64,000 bases of DNA from Ricordea florida. Its lineage: Eukaryota; Cnidaria; Anthozoa; Corallimorpharia; Ricordeidae. The position numbers were made by a program, and so were the translations under genes. Below the pieces are notes generated by a model. That model was not told where the DNA came from, did no database searches, and was given only the letters and a program-made list of their open reading frames with translations. How positions within the stretch are numbered: the first letter of the stretch is position 1; every line of letters starts with the position of its first letter. Positions 10,968 through 21,759 of the stretch are shown one piece after another. The stretch spans positions 37,789,038 through 37,853,037 of the forward strand of contig OX453273.1 of assembly GCA_949710005.1 (NCBI GenBank). Reading direction: 5' to 3'.

Positions 10968-11522
10968 GTGACGAAAACCGTCTCCTGTGCAACAGGAACA
11001 GTCTAAATAGAAGCATCCTCTACTGACATCCTTGATTACTTCTCAGAGTGGCACAGAGCGAAAAGAGCCGTAGCACTCTGATTGCGTTACTTAAATCGAC
11101 TAACAAACAAGGGTCAAGATACAAGAAAACTGGAAGCGAAGCCCGGCAACACACTTAACAACTCCAAAGGGATAAAGTTAGGTCACACCCAGTTGTCAGA
11201 ATAATCAGGTTGGTACAAACTACATTTTTCGAAGAAGAAGTCAAAGCACTGGGTTCAAGCCTCAAGAATGATGAAACCCCGTACCAAACTGAGAAATTCA
11301 ACCACGAAGCAGAAGTCGGTCGTTAAGCCTTCTAGTCCCTGGGCGAAACTCGACCCATTTGTCGATCATGATGGCGGCATGCGAGTTGTTACAAGGCTCA
11401 GACGAGCCAAATTACCCTGAAATTTTAAATTTCCGGCCATCCTACCAAAGCAAAGTCACTTATTCAACCTGCTAATCAAGTACTTCCATGAGCAAGTAAA
11501 GCATGAAGGACGTGGCCTGACC

Positions 11523-12442
11523 TTGAATGAAATACGCTCGAACGGCTTTTGGATAAACGGAGGCACGTCCGTCGTCCCGAACCACATTTACAAATGCATT
11601 ATTTGCAGAAAACTCAGAGTTACATCTAAAGGACAGAAGTTGGACGACCTCACTGAGGACCGTGTTGATCCCGCGCTACCGTTTACAAACTGTGCTGTGG
11701 ACTACTTCGGTCCTTGGATAATAAGGCAAGGAAGAAAGGAGGTTAAAAGATATGGTATTTTGTTCGCCTGTAAGGCCTCAAGAGCCATACACCTGGAGAT
11801 CTCTAACACGGTAGCAGCTGATTCCTTTATCAATGTACTCCCGGAGGTTCATCTGCCGAAAAGGGCCTATACTACTTCTCAGAAATGAGCGGGGTAGCAA
11901 TTTTGTTGGCGCGAGAAGAGAATTGAAGAAAGCCTTAATGGAATTAGATCAGAGAAAGATCAATTCTGAATTGCTGAAGAATGGCTCTGATTGGATCACC
12001 TTCAAGATGAATGTTCCCAGCTCAAGCCACATTGGAGGGGCATGGGAACGCCAGATTTGGAGCGTGCGGGGCGTACTATCAGCACTGCTGGATAGTAATG
12101 GTGCCCAATGACGACGAGTCCCTGAGCACCCTGATGTGCGAAGCCGAAGCCATCGTGAACAGTCGGCCCTTGACAGTGGACCCTTTGACTGATCCAGACT
12201 CCCCATCCCCGCTAACACCTAACCACCTCTTAACAATGAAGTCAAGAATCGTCATGCCGGTACCAGGTATCTTCCAAGATGCCGATGATTATTCCAGAAG
12301 ACGCTGGAGGAGAGTGCATCATCTCGCAGATGAATTCTGGTGCCGGTGGAGGAGGGAGTCTCTCCAGAGTCTTCCGATCCGGCCTAAGTTATCATTAAGG
12401 ACGATAACCTTTCCCACAATCATTGGGACCTCACCCGTGTGA
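11523..12442 (+). pseudogene. BEL/Pao integrase relic
   Basis: Three frames (11,523-11,888; 11,833-12,111; 12,011-12,442) together cover an integrase. Seen are a CxxC remnant (KCIICRKLR), the first catalytic Asp in NCAVDYFGPW, a shifted part RGSNFVGARRELKKAL (second Asp region), SSHIGGAWERQI with the catalytic Glu, and the C-terminal SRPLTVDPLTDPDSPSPLTP and WRRVHHLADEFW blocks. Frameshifts near 11,880 and 12,100 make it non-functional. The last piece continues at 12,439-12,657. Confidence 0.8.
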
Positions 12443-12657
12443 CAGGAGTCAGCGACAGCAAGGATGGACATGTGCGATCTGTGCAGCTCATCGTAGTAGA
12501 CCCGACATTGGATAGCAAGGGCAAGAGGACCAGACCTGCGAAAGTGCTTGAAAGACCCGTACACAAGTTAGTGCTCCTTGTGCATGGAGATGAGGTCTTG
12601 AATAATGAAGACTCGGGATCCATCCCTGTCGAGGAGCCATCAAGCAAGGACAATTAA
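12439..12657 (+). pseudogene. BEL/Pao polyprotein C-terminal tail
   Basis: A 72-codon frame directly after the integrase relic, containing DSKDGHVRSVQLIV and KVLERPVHKLVLLV, the usual closing segment of BEL/Pao polyproteins. It ends in a stop at 12,657. Sequence from there to 12,821 is non-coding. Confidence 0.7.
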
Positions 12658-12824
12658 GCTATGAACAATGAGTATATTAAGTTTAAGGATGAAATAGGTT
12701 TATTTCAGAGGAACCACGTTGAGGTTTCCTGTTTCTTTACTCTTTCGAATTTCCGGTTACTGTTATCTATCAATCATTCGTAGGTGTCTTATCTATCTAT
12801 TCGCTCTCAAGTGTTTTTTAGTTA

Positions 12825-13694
12825 GGGCCTGTTCACATGGAGGTGGGGGACATCGGGTAGATGAACTACCCCACGTACTCGTGGTGAAGAAAACTTGTCT
12901 TCACATGCAACCCGGCGAGGTGGGGTGAGGTTTAAAATGCTATCGCGCGGTCACAAAGTACGCACATAAACAAAGATGGCGGCCAAGTGACGCCTAGTGG
13001 CGGGAAACACAATTTTCCTTTCATTGACATGTTTAGCGGCGGCAATTCAGTTATGTGGATTGATGTTGACATATTTAATCCACGAAAGACGCAGACTAGA
13101 GAGAATAGGCATAGAAGTGGTCAGTCATTACGATATTGCTGTAGCTCGCTTGAGGTACGCTCGAAGAAGACGAGTCTCTAGAGGAAGAGTATGGCGACGA
13201 CCTGGACGTACAGAGCAGTGGTGGCTGAGCCTCTATAAAGGTGTCCTACCAGAGTCTGAATGGGATACATTTCGCTTCGTAGATGTTAATTCGGACAAGA
13301 CATCGCTTTGATAATCTCCACTATCGGTTTCCAAATTGTCGCGGGCACTGTCAAGTTCAGGGTTTTCGAGTTGTTTGAGTTTATGTCGTCGAAAGAACTC
13401 GCCACGCTGGAAGTGGTTGGCAGCCATTTTTTTTGGCGGGGTTTACCCAATTTGGATTTTATTACCCCGGCTAGGGGGGTTATCCCACTCTCGAGCTTTC
13501 ACATGCAGAAACTTCATCCCACCTAGGCGGGTTACCCGGCCTGGCTAGCCGGGTAACTCGCCTAGCTGGGGTACCCAACCTCGTATGTGAACGCAATCAA
13601 GAAAAAAAGAGAGATTGTATGAAAAGTTTGGTAACCTCACCGAGGTGAGGTACCTCACCTACCTGGGGTCCCCCACCTCCATGTGAACAGGCCC
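12825..13694 (+). mobile_element. PIF/Harbinger-type DNA transposon, non-autonomous
   Basis: The element is 870 bp with inverted terminal repeats of about 27 bases starting GGGCCTGTTCACATGG, and it is flanked by TTA on both sides (12,822-12,824 and 13,695-13,697). The 3-base TTA duplication and GGGCC-type ends are the PIF/Harbinger signature. Inside, only the start of a transposase is kept. Near the right end there are several self-complementary GGTTACCC/GGGTAACC-type stretches. It landed just after the BEL/Pao relic. Confidence 0.85.
12997..13311 (+). pseudogene. Harbinger transposase N-terminal fragment
   Basis: A 104-codon frame with RRRRVSRGRVWRRPGR followed by QWWLSLYKGVLPESEW. The Arg-rich stretch and the WW...P..W pattern match the segment upstream of the DDE core in cnidarian Harbinger transposases. 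The catalytic core is missing, so movement would need a partner element. Confidence 0.55.
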
Positions 13695-13697
13695 TTA

Positions 13698-14991
13698 GTC
13701 TCGCTTTCTCTCTGAGTTTACACGCTTTCTCAAGTCGCAAGTCAAGTCTTCGTTATTCTGTTCTTTGGCCCAAGCTGGGACTGTCATGTAAGTAAAACTT
13801 AAGTTTTTGTTACGTTATATCATTAGGAGTTGTAATTACGGGAATTTCATATTCTTCGTTAGCTCGCTTCGGTATGCATGCCATATGGTTATTACTAGCT
13901 TAACTCGCTTTCATGGTTTCTTTTCCTTTCCGTTTAGTTTTCTTTATTGTATTTACTGCATTCGAAGCAGTTGATGTGGATTATGTTAGCCTTTGCGTTT
14001 AGTTTTGCGTTAAGGGAATATAAGTCACAAGCTTATTTGCCTCAACGCCCGACACCTTTTGACCTTGTAAGTAGTTCTTGAGAATTGCGTCCGTTTCACT
14101 TTAATTACATGTCAGTCCTTAGCATAGCAAAACAGCAAGTTGAAGCCACTTTTCAAATAATAAATTTGCTAGCGATGCACAGGTTAAGATAAATTGTACA
14201 CTGTTTGTATTTCAAGTTGTCTCTACCTCTTTTTCTAAATTGCGCCTAGCGTTCGTTTTATCCGTTTACCTATTTGTTGAGCCCGTTTAACTCATTGGAT
14301 TTCTTGACCACACAATGCACAATAGTTTTGCCAAACGTAGTAAACATGCACTTCACTTTGCAACTGGACGATTCAATGAAGAGGAGCAAAATTATGCATT
14401 GTATACTATATCGTCTCGCTCATAACGAAAGCATGTATTAAACGTTATGGCTATTGTTCACCCATACTTATGCACAAAAACTGATCAAATCATTGAACTT
14501 TCAAATTTGTGGCACTTTTCTGGTAATAAAAATCTCTTTGCACGAATTCTGCCCTCGGCTCATAACAACGGTGTTAAAATTAACGTACTTTGTTACAGCA
14601 CAGGTAAATTCGAAACGTCGGATCGAGTGACGAACCAAGATCGTGTTATTCTTAAGTACCTTGATGCCCAAAAAACAAACACAATATATCAAATGTTCTA
14701 ACAAAAAGGAGCAAAGTAGAACATTTCAACTTTATTTAACGTGCCATATTGTTGTCGCCGACATGGTAAAACGATCCAGAAACCGCCATGCCAAGATTTA
14801 GTTTTGACTTTGTAATCCGTATAGACCTGACAGAAGCACTGATTGATTCTCTCAGGTTTTAGTACATGTTTAGTACACATAGCAACCTTAAGCGTCGATG
14901 TAAGCAACAATTGTTCTTTCACACTTTTTGAGATTCAATATTTTTCATCTAAATGCTAATCACGATGTATAGTCATGTATAATTAAACAAC
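13698..14991. other. non-coding stretch, possible BEL/Pao 3' remnant at its start
   Basis: The first few hundred bases may be the remainder of the BEL/Pao 3' region split by the Harbinger insertion. No matching second LTR was found. A GTAAGTAAA sequence near 13,788 looks like a splice donor, but no convincing upstream coding frame leads into it. Open frames at 14,447 and 14,501 resemble no known protein. Confidence 0.4.
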
Positions 14992-15163
14992 AGAGTGTTT
15001 CTGTCGAGGAACTATCGGCTGATAGTTGCCCCGCGGAAATTTGATGTTCCCAAAACAAATATTTGCCCTGGAAGCTTCGCTTCTCGAGTAAATATGTTAC
15101 TTTTAAGAACATCAAATTTTCAAGGGAGAACTAACAGACCGATAATTCCGAGAGAAACACTCT
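14992..15163. mobile_element. foldback (MITE-like) element
   Basis: Outer arms AGAGTGTTTCTGTCG...CGAGAGAAACACTCT and inner arms (GAAATTTGATGTTC and GAACATCAAATTTTC) fold the whole 172 bases into one hairpin. No coding frame. Confidence 0.75.
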
Positions 15164-15517
15164 ATTGTCTTCATTTTTCACCACTAAATTTTCTTCCGCG
15201 TGTCAGTTGAAAAACAGTCAAAACCCACTAAATGCAGGTTTATCAAATATTTATCCATGCGCACGGCCTGAAATTTCAATAATTCTCAACGTACATTGCC
15301 TAAAAAATACGGTATAGCTGTCAGAAAATTCACATTTTCACGGACGGGTACTATCCATCCGGGTATTTTCTTCGGAAGGGCACTATGGGCTGATAGTGTG
15401 AAGATAGTGTGTCTCCGCAGACGAACACGATCGCGTCACGTGATCAATTCAAACCAATAAAAATCGGAGAAAAGTTAGTGATGAATTAAAAATCTCTTTA
15501 GTAAAAATCTACTTGTA

Positions 15518-15640
15518 GACTAATGCAAATGCCGCATTCTGATTGGCTGAGCTACTGCAGACTATCGGCCATTAGTATCACCCAACTAGTGGACTAATGC
15601 AAATGCCGCAATCTGATTGGCTACGCTACTAGAGGTCTAT
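15518..15640. repeat. two direct repeats of about 40 bases
   Basis: GACTAATGCAAATGCCGCA plus a TCTGATTGGCT tail occurs at about 15,519 and again at about 15,593, spacing about 74. The segment around it (15,380-15,780) holds further short inverted pieces such as CTATCGGC/GCTGATAG, so this is probably a decayed small element. Confidence 0.6.
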
Positions 15641-16100
15641 TAGTAATAGTCCTCGACTAGCGAAATTCGTGGCGCGTTCTTTTGTTTTATTCCCAAATAA
15701 ATCTTTCTTCAACTTGCATTTGCTAACTTTATTATTGCTTTTTCGGTCCGACTAGTCGGGTGATACTAAAACAATTAGACCCTTCGTACTAGCACATTCA
15801 AAAGAAGTTTTAACATCATGTTACACGGAACATAATTATACTGTAGGGGCGTGGCTACTTAAACGTATATTTGTTGTACGATACAATGATTTTTTTCACA
15901 CTTGGGACACTCTTTCAGAGAAAAACAATCTAGCCATTTTAGCGTGAAAAGAACTGCCCTGAACACTATCAATCTCACCTGATGACTAGTTGAAACGTTA
16001 TAGAGTACCAAATGCAATAAAAAGTGGAATTTTGTCAGTTGAATTCCTTCATCCTTTCTCTATCAGTTTGTAAATTTGACATTTGTTTTGTTTTCCTTAG

Positions 16101-16350
16101 GTCGACGTCACTCCATTGTCACGTGACTATAGTAATGGAGCGTCCTCGCACCTAATTAAACTGGACATTCGACAGCCACGCTTGAGACGAGTACGTTACG
16201 GTCGTGTTCTCACTACTCACCCTGTCAATGAACAGTTTGAAAAACAGCTGTCAAAGCCTTTCTACTTCCGGCAGGAAGACCGTGGTGCAGTGTTGAACGT
16301 TCTGTTTCCAAAAGCTGACGAATCTCCGGAAGTGGAAGCATTTAAGAAAG
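16101..16350 (+). CDS. giant LLTP/FN3 protein, first visible coding exon (Vitellogenin_N start)
   Basis: The acceptor TTTTGTTTTCCTTAG lies just before 16,101 and the donor AAAG|GTTTTT just after 16,350. The exon begins in phase 0 and ends in phase 1. Its 83 residues match the first beta-barrel of the large lipid transfer (Vitellogenin_N / LPD_N) domain: RVRYGRVLTTHP, then VLNVLFPKADESPEVEAFKK. The next coding exon at 33,235 starts exactly in the complementary phase and supplies G-IVGAFQLNLES, restoring the family pattern KKG-I...FQLNL. That fit across a 16.9-kb intron is the main reason for joining them. The upstream exon with the signal peptide was not found. Plus-strand text beyond the donor stays open to 16,550 but is intronic. 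Confidence 0.8.
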
Positions 16351-16892
16351 GTTTTTATTTCTGCATTCATACTCAGTTCAAGTATTTCTTTAGGCAGCCT
16401 GAAAAATTTTACCCCTTTTCTCGGGAAACCAAACAGAAAATAAAGGGAATATTTGGATATACATTGCTAGGGGCCCATAAGCTGATGGCTCCTGACATTG
16501 GTCGAAATGACTTTTTATTCGGGCTATCCCCCACGGGGAGACCGAGGTAAAGTGCGTAGAATTTTTCTGTTTTTTCTTTCCTACGTCAGAAATTGGAAAA
16601 ACTGCGCAATTGCAACTTGTAAACTCAAGTAGAATATTTAATCGGTTTTAATGGCGGTAAAACGGATGTAACACAAATGGTGTTTTATTTCATCTTCAAA
16701 TAAAATTCAACTTTATGGGCCGGTGCGGTGGCCCAAAAGTGCACTCCGAATTCCAAACAAAACTCCAATTCTAAATCGCACTCCGAATTCGTAAACCTCA
16801 CTCCGACGCGAATTCCTAAATCTCACTGCATTCATCCACACCCAGACTGGGCCGAGATTTTGGGAAATGTACCACGGGATATTAGCGGAAAG

Positions 16893-17072
16893 ATGGCGGG
16901 GGCAAACTCGACGACATTGCTAAAATGTGAAGTTTGCACAACACTAGTGACACTTTACAGCAAATTTTGTTACACCTGTGGTGCAAAACTAAATGAACAA
17001 ATACTAGCGCTGAAATATTATTTCAACGAAGGACACGAGTATGAGGTTATTATGTGCTTTTTGCTCAAATAG
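16893..17072 (+). pseudogene. transposase/integrase-family N-terminal fragment
   Basis: The frame has a zinc-ribbon-like pair CEVC and CYTC, followed by LALKYYFNEGHEYEVIMCFL. A CxxC...CxxC ribbon ahead of a YYF..G..Y..I..FL helix is the start of a mobile-element protein family common in cnidarians. The frame is cut at 17,072 by the start of the LTR-like unit at 17,076. Family name not certain. Confidence 0.45.
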
Positions 17073-17075
17073 CAC

Positions 17076-17549
17076 TGTTATGAGACGATTTTAGAACCTG
17101 GTAAGTATGCGGATGTTTGTGTCGTCACGCAATCTTCCTTCTAGAGAATTCTAGAACACACTAACATAATGTAAAAAAGTTAAGTAATCCTTCTATAAAT
17201 AGTTATTATTGTAATCTTTTGAATTTTCCAGAATTATCTGTAAATGTATATAAGGAACGTTGTCGCACAGCTCTAGCACTTACGTACGAACGCTCGGAAG
17301 TAGTCTGGAGTTGTTTGGAGATCGCGTTTGCCGTGACTGGAGAAGCTATCCGAAGGAGAACTAAAGTTGTTTGTCCTTAAGTGGATATCACAAAGGATTG
17401 AGTTTAGCGATCGCTCCTCTAGTAGACTACTCGAATTCCAGTTGTCAGTTTCAAATAAATAGTTGAGTTGTTAGCGGAAGTACGATTGTCATTCTTTTCT
17501 GCACGGACAGAGAATAGGCTTTTTTATTTATATTTGTTGTCTCGTAACA
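17076..17549 (+). mobile_element. probable solo LTR
   Basis: The 474-base unit starts TGTTATGAGA and ends TCTCGTAACA, a TG...CA pair with short inverted ends. Inside are a TATA-like GTATATAAGG (about 17,246) and an AATAAA-containing CAAATAAATAG (about 17,454), spaced as in an LTR with U3, R and U5. No matching partner LTR and no clear target duplication (AGCAC left, CCACG right) were found, so this is only probable. Confidence 0.5.
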
Positions 17550-17956
17550 CCACGGAATGGAAATGAGCCTTTGAACACTCAAGGAGAGATTCAAGTCCCT
17601 TTGCCTTCGACGTCGGAAGCTATTGGATTCAAATGACCATTTACATTTACCGTTTAGGTCTGTCGCTCAATACTGGGCATTTTAGACCGCTCTAAACTAG
17701 AAGTTCTTTTCAGAAGGTGAAAATGCTGCGATTTGACTTTTAAGATATACAAAGTGTAATAGAGGTACCAAAGAAAAGCAGAGACAATTTTTTTACATTC
17801 AACAATGTATTTATTAAATATAAACTTTAAACTATAAAATTTTAACAGCTGACATCATTAAAATGGTAATCATGTAAAATATAATGTATAAAACTATTGT
17901 TATATCAAATGTATAAAATTCCAATCCTTAGTATATAAAATACAAACTTTAAACTT
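17550..17956. other. AT-rich stretch without recognised feature
   Basis: From about 17,800 to 17,956 the sequence is very AT-rich and would be the 3' flank of the minus-strand frame that ends at 17,957. Nothing else was recognised. Confidence 0.4.
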
Positions 17957-18295
17957 TTAATGGTTATTATATGAAATATAATCTATATAAATAAAATGCT
18001 TTGTCGCAATGGTTGTTCGTATCGTTGAGCAAAGGACTCGATCAGGCAGATAGTTCAAAGAAATCGTCTCCTCGTCAGGTATAGATAAGTCTTCAAAAGC
18101 TTTTAGGTACATATCATCTCCTTCGATTAGAACTCTATCGATAGCGCCGGTCGACCATGTGATAATATCGCTCGAATTGTCACATAGCAAAGCTGAAAGA
18201 CTCATAAAAGCACACTGTCTTCCTCTAGAAATATCGCTGAAACGATTATTACCTTGATGAATACTTCCACGAGCGAAAAAAGTAGAATTTAGCAT
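17957..18295 (-). pseudogene. herpesvirus-type (C76-like) peptidase fragment of a mobile element
   Basis: The 112-codon frame has GSIHQGNNRFSDISRGRQCA, then a hydrophobic run FMSLSALL and W...AIDRVLIEGDDMYLKA. A Gly-x-x-Gln-Cys site with a following ID..L..GD..Y is the arrangement of the tegument deubiquitinase fold (peptidase C76) and of related proteins carried by eukaryotic mobile elements. The catalytic Cys is present. The His/Asp part is missing or decayed, and no longer protein surrounds it. The relation is inferred from motif layout only. Confidence 0.4.
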
Positions 18296-19089
18296 GATAA
18301 ATTTCGTAACCTACCGAGTAAGAAGAACGCAGATCCAAGAAAACCCTCGTGGTTGTGAGTTGGCTCATGTCTTTCGTAGGATACCGCTGATTACATAATG
18401 ACAAACACTGCATGCGCTCGTAAGTAATTTATGTATCCATGGTGATTAATTTATGCGGACATCGCGAAAAAAATCGAGGAGCCTCTCTGCATTACTATCA
18501 GGCACCACAGGAAGCCCAACTTCGAGAATAGTTTCGCTGCTCGCTCGCTACGCTCGCTCGCAGCAAATATATTTTTAAAGTGTTAGTAAACGTTTGAAGT
18601 TGAATTTTAAATAGCAGCCAGTGAAAAAGACAATGCTGTTCCCCCTGGGAGTTGATTCCGTTCTGCAATTGCCCTTGAGTAGAAGGAATAATTGTAATTA
18701 TCCCTTATGGCTTTTGGCTGTGTGTAAGAGTACTCTTTGGATTGAGTTGAGTACAAATGGCCAACAGGTTGAAGTTTGGTGAGAGACTAGCCTGTATCGC
18801 ATTTTCTACTACATAGATAGGCGTACTATCGTTCGCCTACTTTCTGGTGTCTTCCATTCCAGGCCTAAAAGCATTTCGGTTACACTATCATTACGGTCGA
18901 AGCGATTTAAAACCATGCAGCTCTGCTTTGGACCATCTCAAAGATGTTAATGATTTTAGCTTTTTATGGATTCATCCCACACAGATGAGCAATATTCCAG
19001 AGTTGGGCGTACTAGGGCCTCGGTATGTCCTTTCCTTTCCTTTCCTATTAGGTTCCGTTTTAAAAAGCCAAGAGTTTTGTTGAAAGAGA
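18296..19089. other. non-coding stretch with small inverted repeats
   Basis: A CTCGCTCGCTACGCTCGCTC-type palindrome lies at about 18,540-18,570. The 78-codon frame at 18,847 resembles no known protein. No gene recognised. Confidence 0.4.
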
Positions 19090-19910
19090 CGAACTTCTAA
19101 TTGTTTAGACCAGGATGTCAGAGTTTGAAGGAAAAACGTAGAACAGGTGAAAACGTAGAACAAACCAAGTCCATAAAAATACTACGAGTTTTTCTTGATG
19201 AGCAGTTAAATTTCAGTGATCATATCATCATTGAGATCTGTAAAAAGGTTAGCAAGCAGGTTGGCGTCAGTATTATATAGGCTTAGCTAGCTAGAAATCT
19301 TATACCATCTACTGTTAAGTTTTGCTTGTATAAATCAACAATTATGCCAGTTTAACATATTGTTACCTCGTATGGCATTGTCGAAAACTGTCATTATCGC
19401 ATTTTCAGTTAGTGTTATTGAATCTGTCAAGAACTCTATTAGGGAGACAGCAAATAGGAAAAGAATCTCGTGACACAATTGAACATTCCACTATAGGGCG
19501 TATTGACAGGTTTCCTGATAAGGGAACCAATGTATTTGCAACTTTATATATCTTTAGATAACAAATTTCACTGTAGAGAGTGAGAGAGGGTTTTAGGCCG
19601 TTCAATCTACTAATAAATTAAAACCGAGACCATCGTGTGTTTTCTCCTTTTCCGAAAGCATTTTTCACAGGCATCTGATCGACGTAAACTGGAGAGACTA
19701 CAAAAAAGGGTTTTAAGAGCAGTGTTCAATACCAAATCTGACAGCTACGGCATCAGTTACTTCACATAGCAAAGTTAACTGCTTTGTATGTTAGAAGGCT
19801 ACAGTGATATTATCATACTAATATTTAAAATGAAAAAGGAACTAGTTCCAAACTATATTAGGGATTTGTTTCGATCAAACAATGAGACAAATATATAGAT
19901 ATATATATAT
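19090..19910 (+). pseudogene. LINE reverse-transcriptase C-terminal relic (CR1/L2 type)
   Basis: Broken frames show IKILRVFLDEQLNFSDHI, a following CKKVSKQVGV, ARNLIPSTVKFCLYKS, and after several stops SDRRKLERLQKRVLRAVFN. These are the thumb and C-terminal blocks that follow the RT of CR1/L2-like LINEs. Many stops make it long dead. The direction is plus, opposite to the CR1/L2-type LINE at 29,048. Confidence 0.7.
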
Positions 19911-20089
19911 ATAAGCTAAGTACAGTTAAACTAAGGAGGGAACATCTTAGCAACTGATTGCCTTATTCACCTAGGATCACCAACCTATTCCCATTAAGAA
20001 GGCGATTCATCAGAGATTTCTGAGAAATACAGGCAGACAAAGTTAATTTGGGAACAGAAATCATCAACTAAGAGAATAAGTGAAAATGT

Positions 20090-20160
20090 GGCTCAGCCAG
20101 GAATGGAACCTGGGTCTCCAGATTACCGGTCGGATGCCTTAACCACTAGACCACTGAACC
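20090..20160 (-). ncRNA. tRNA-Thr-like sequence (pseudogene or SINE head)
   Basis: On the minus strand 71 bases fold as a tRNA cloverleaf: a 7-base acceptor (GGTTCAG/CTGAGCC with one G-T), a box A-like TGGTCTAGTGG, a T-arm CCAGG/CCTGG, and a loop carrying GGT where the anticodon would be. Faults: position 33 is C instead of T, the anticodon stem has a mismatch, and the box B-like GGTTCCATTCC departs from consensus. No CCA is encoded. More likely a tRNA-derived relic than a working gene. Confidence 0.5.
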
Positions 20161-20214
20161 AACCACACTGACAACACATACACACAATGTGGTCTTTTTT
20201 GAGTGGCCAGGTCC

Positions 20215-20270
20215 GAGGAGACTATTTCACACATCAGAAGATTGCAGAAGATGTGTGAAATAGTCTCCTC
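20215..20270. repeat. perfect hairpin with 21-base arms
   Basis: GAGGAGACTATTTCACACAT-type arms at 20,215-20,235 and 20,250-20,270 are exact reverse complements with a 14-base spacer. It sits about 55 bases from the tRNA-like sequence and about 220 bases before the virus/Polinton-like relic. Confidence 0.75.
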
Positions 20271-20490
20271 AGCAAAGAATACCATTAACCACGAGGATTA
20301 TAAAGCTTGTCTATTTAAAAGAGTGCAATGCTATGTACAGATGAATACTATTAACCGTTATTTACACGATTTATACGCTGAAACAGGGAATAGAGTAGCA
20401 CTATGAAGACGATTAACGAATTATCCAGGATGACCAAATGCATACATATGCTATAGGACATTATAATAGTACTTAGACTATTTCATAACG

Positions 20491-21250
20491 CTATGTGGTA
20501 GTAAGGAAGTACCCTCCGGGAACAACTTGAAACTCTTCACGTATGAATCCTCTCAAGATAGGTTCATTTAATAGGAAATAAAGTGCAGGCTGCGTAGGTG
20601 AAACCACACTTCTAGATAACTCAGAAGCATCCAAACTCCATACCGGATCAGTAGATCGATCACCGGCTGGGTACCGCTTTCGAGTTCGCCTAGGGCGAGA
20701 AGATCTAACGAGATATCTTACGAGAGTATATTTTTTTGAAAGCTTTTGCAACTTCATCTGAATTTTTTGATGTTAAAGCCTCAGCATTCTTAAAACGTGA
20801 GCCTACATCAACTACAACCAAAGCATATCTGTATGTCTTATTCCCAACTCGATCATGAGGTAGGAAAAGTAAGTCAGCCTGGTGTATTGCATTAGGTTTA
20901 TCCACGACTCAATATGGTCTAGGAATATACTTAGGCGGAGGTAGGTAAATCTGCCACAAAGCTTGACGTTGTAACTAGTCTCGCACAACTGATTCTTTAA
21001 CTTTAGCCGCATTAGCTAGTTTCGAAATAGCTGAATACCCTTTCCAATATCCATTTACGCTATAATATATCCTAGATAACTTAATTTTTATCCATTTAGA
21101 GACCACTAGATAGTCCATTCTAACCGACACAAGCTACAAGTGAACAGTTGGATCCAAACCGTAATCCACGAGAGCCTTTCGGTTTAAAAGCTGAATGTAC
21201 ACTTCATCGGACAACACATAATCCATCATCTGCTAATCCGAGTGGCCCAT
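20491..21250 (-). pseudogene. retrovirus-type integrase relic with internal deletion
   Basis: Minus-strand pieces in order: an N-terminal segment with YYSVNGYWKGYSAI; ALWQIYLPPPKYIPRP; the catalytic-core start IHQADLLFLPHDRVG and KTYRYALVVVDVGSRFK; then a jump into the C-terminal chromo/SH3-like part DPVWSLDASEL and LRGFIREEFQVVPG. The first catalytic Asp (in QADLLF) is visible. The stretch expected to hold the second Asp and the Glu is gone (join near 20,690-20,735). Stops lie near 20,906 and 21,000. This integrase type is found in Polinton-like elements. Confidence 0.7.
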
Positions 21251-21759
21251 TGAATATATATATTCCACAATTATCTTAAAATATGGTTATTGTTCCAGGT
21301 AGCGTATACCTAGTACCTGACTTGAATGTAGTAGGCCATGAAAACAACAACCTAGTTAACAATGTCGGCCGTAACCTTGTCCGCAAACTTTTAAAACTGA
21401 AGTGTCATTAGGCGGGGAAACACTACAAGAAACAGAAAGATAGGATCTATTTGCAACCTATTGTAATGACGGTTGTTGCGTAATGCGTGACATAGCCATA
21501 TATGGGACCTTCCATATTTGGAAGACCATGTGTGTAAAGAGGGTGAAAGAGGATCGAGTAGGAGCGACGGATTAACAAAGAGTACAAAGAGTTGAGTTAT
21601 TCTGTCAGTTGTATAGTCCTTGTCCGCCTGTCGAACCCGCTGGGAGCTAAACTATCATGATTGATACTTGAAGATCGACTACGACAGGGAATATCCACAG
21701 AAAAGATACGGAAGCAACGAATAAATGCTGGAGATAAAGATGAATAAAAAAACTTAGAA

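Larger units (their letters stand above)
7150..12657 (+). mobile_element. decayed BEL/Pao LTR retrotransposon
   Basis: In plus-strand order there are pieces of a BEL/Pao polyprotein: Gag, zinc knuckle, protease, reverse transcriptase, RNase H, integrase and a short tail. They are spread over several frames with many stops and frameshifts, so the copy is old and dead. The N-terminus and the 5' LTR were not found. The 3' side is interrupted by a Harbinger element at 12,825, and sequence after 13,698 may be the rest of the 3' region or LTR, but no second LTR was found to confirm this. Confidence 0.85.

Noticed and set aside
13780..13800. Donor site of a missing 5' exon of the giant gene at GTAAGTAAA
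   Set aside because: No open frame leading into it with signal-peptide-like text; it lies in sequence likely left from the BEL/Pao element.
14447..14701. Open frame of 84 codons as a gene
   Set aside because: No family resemblance, no splice or start context, and an antisense frame of equal size overlaps it.
16351..16550. Coding sequence continuing to 16,550 after the first exon
   Set aside because: Open by chance past the donor AAAG|GTTTTT. The family pattern continues at 33,235, not here.
17071..17554. Target duplication around the LTR-like unit
   Set aside because: AGCAC on the left and CCACG on the right do not match.
20090..20160. Functional tRNA-Thr gene
   Set aside because: C33 instead of T33, a mismatch in the anticodon stem and a departing box B.
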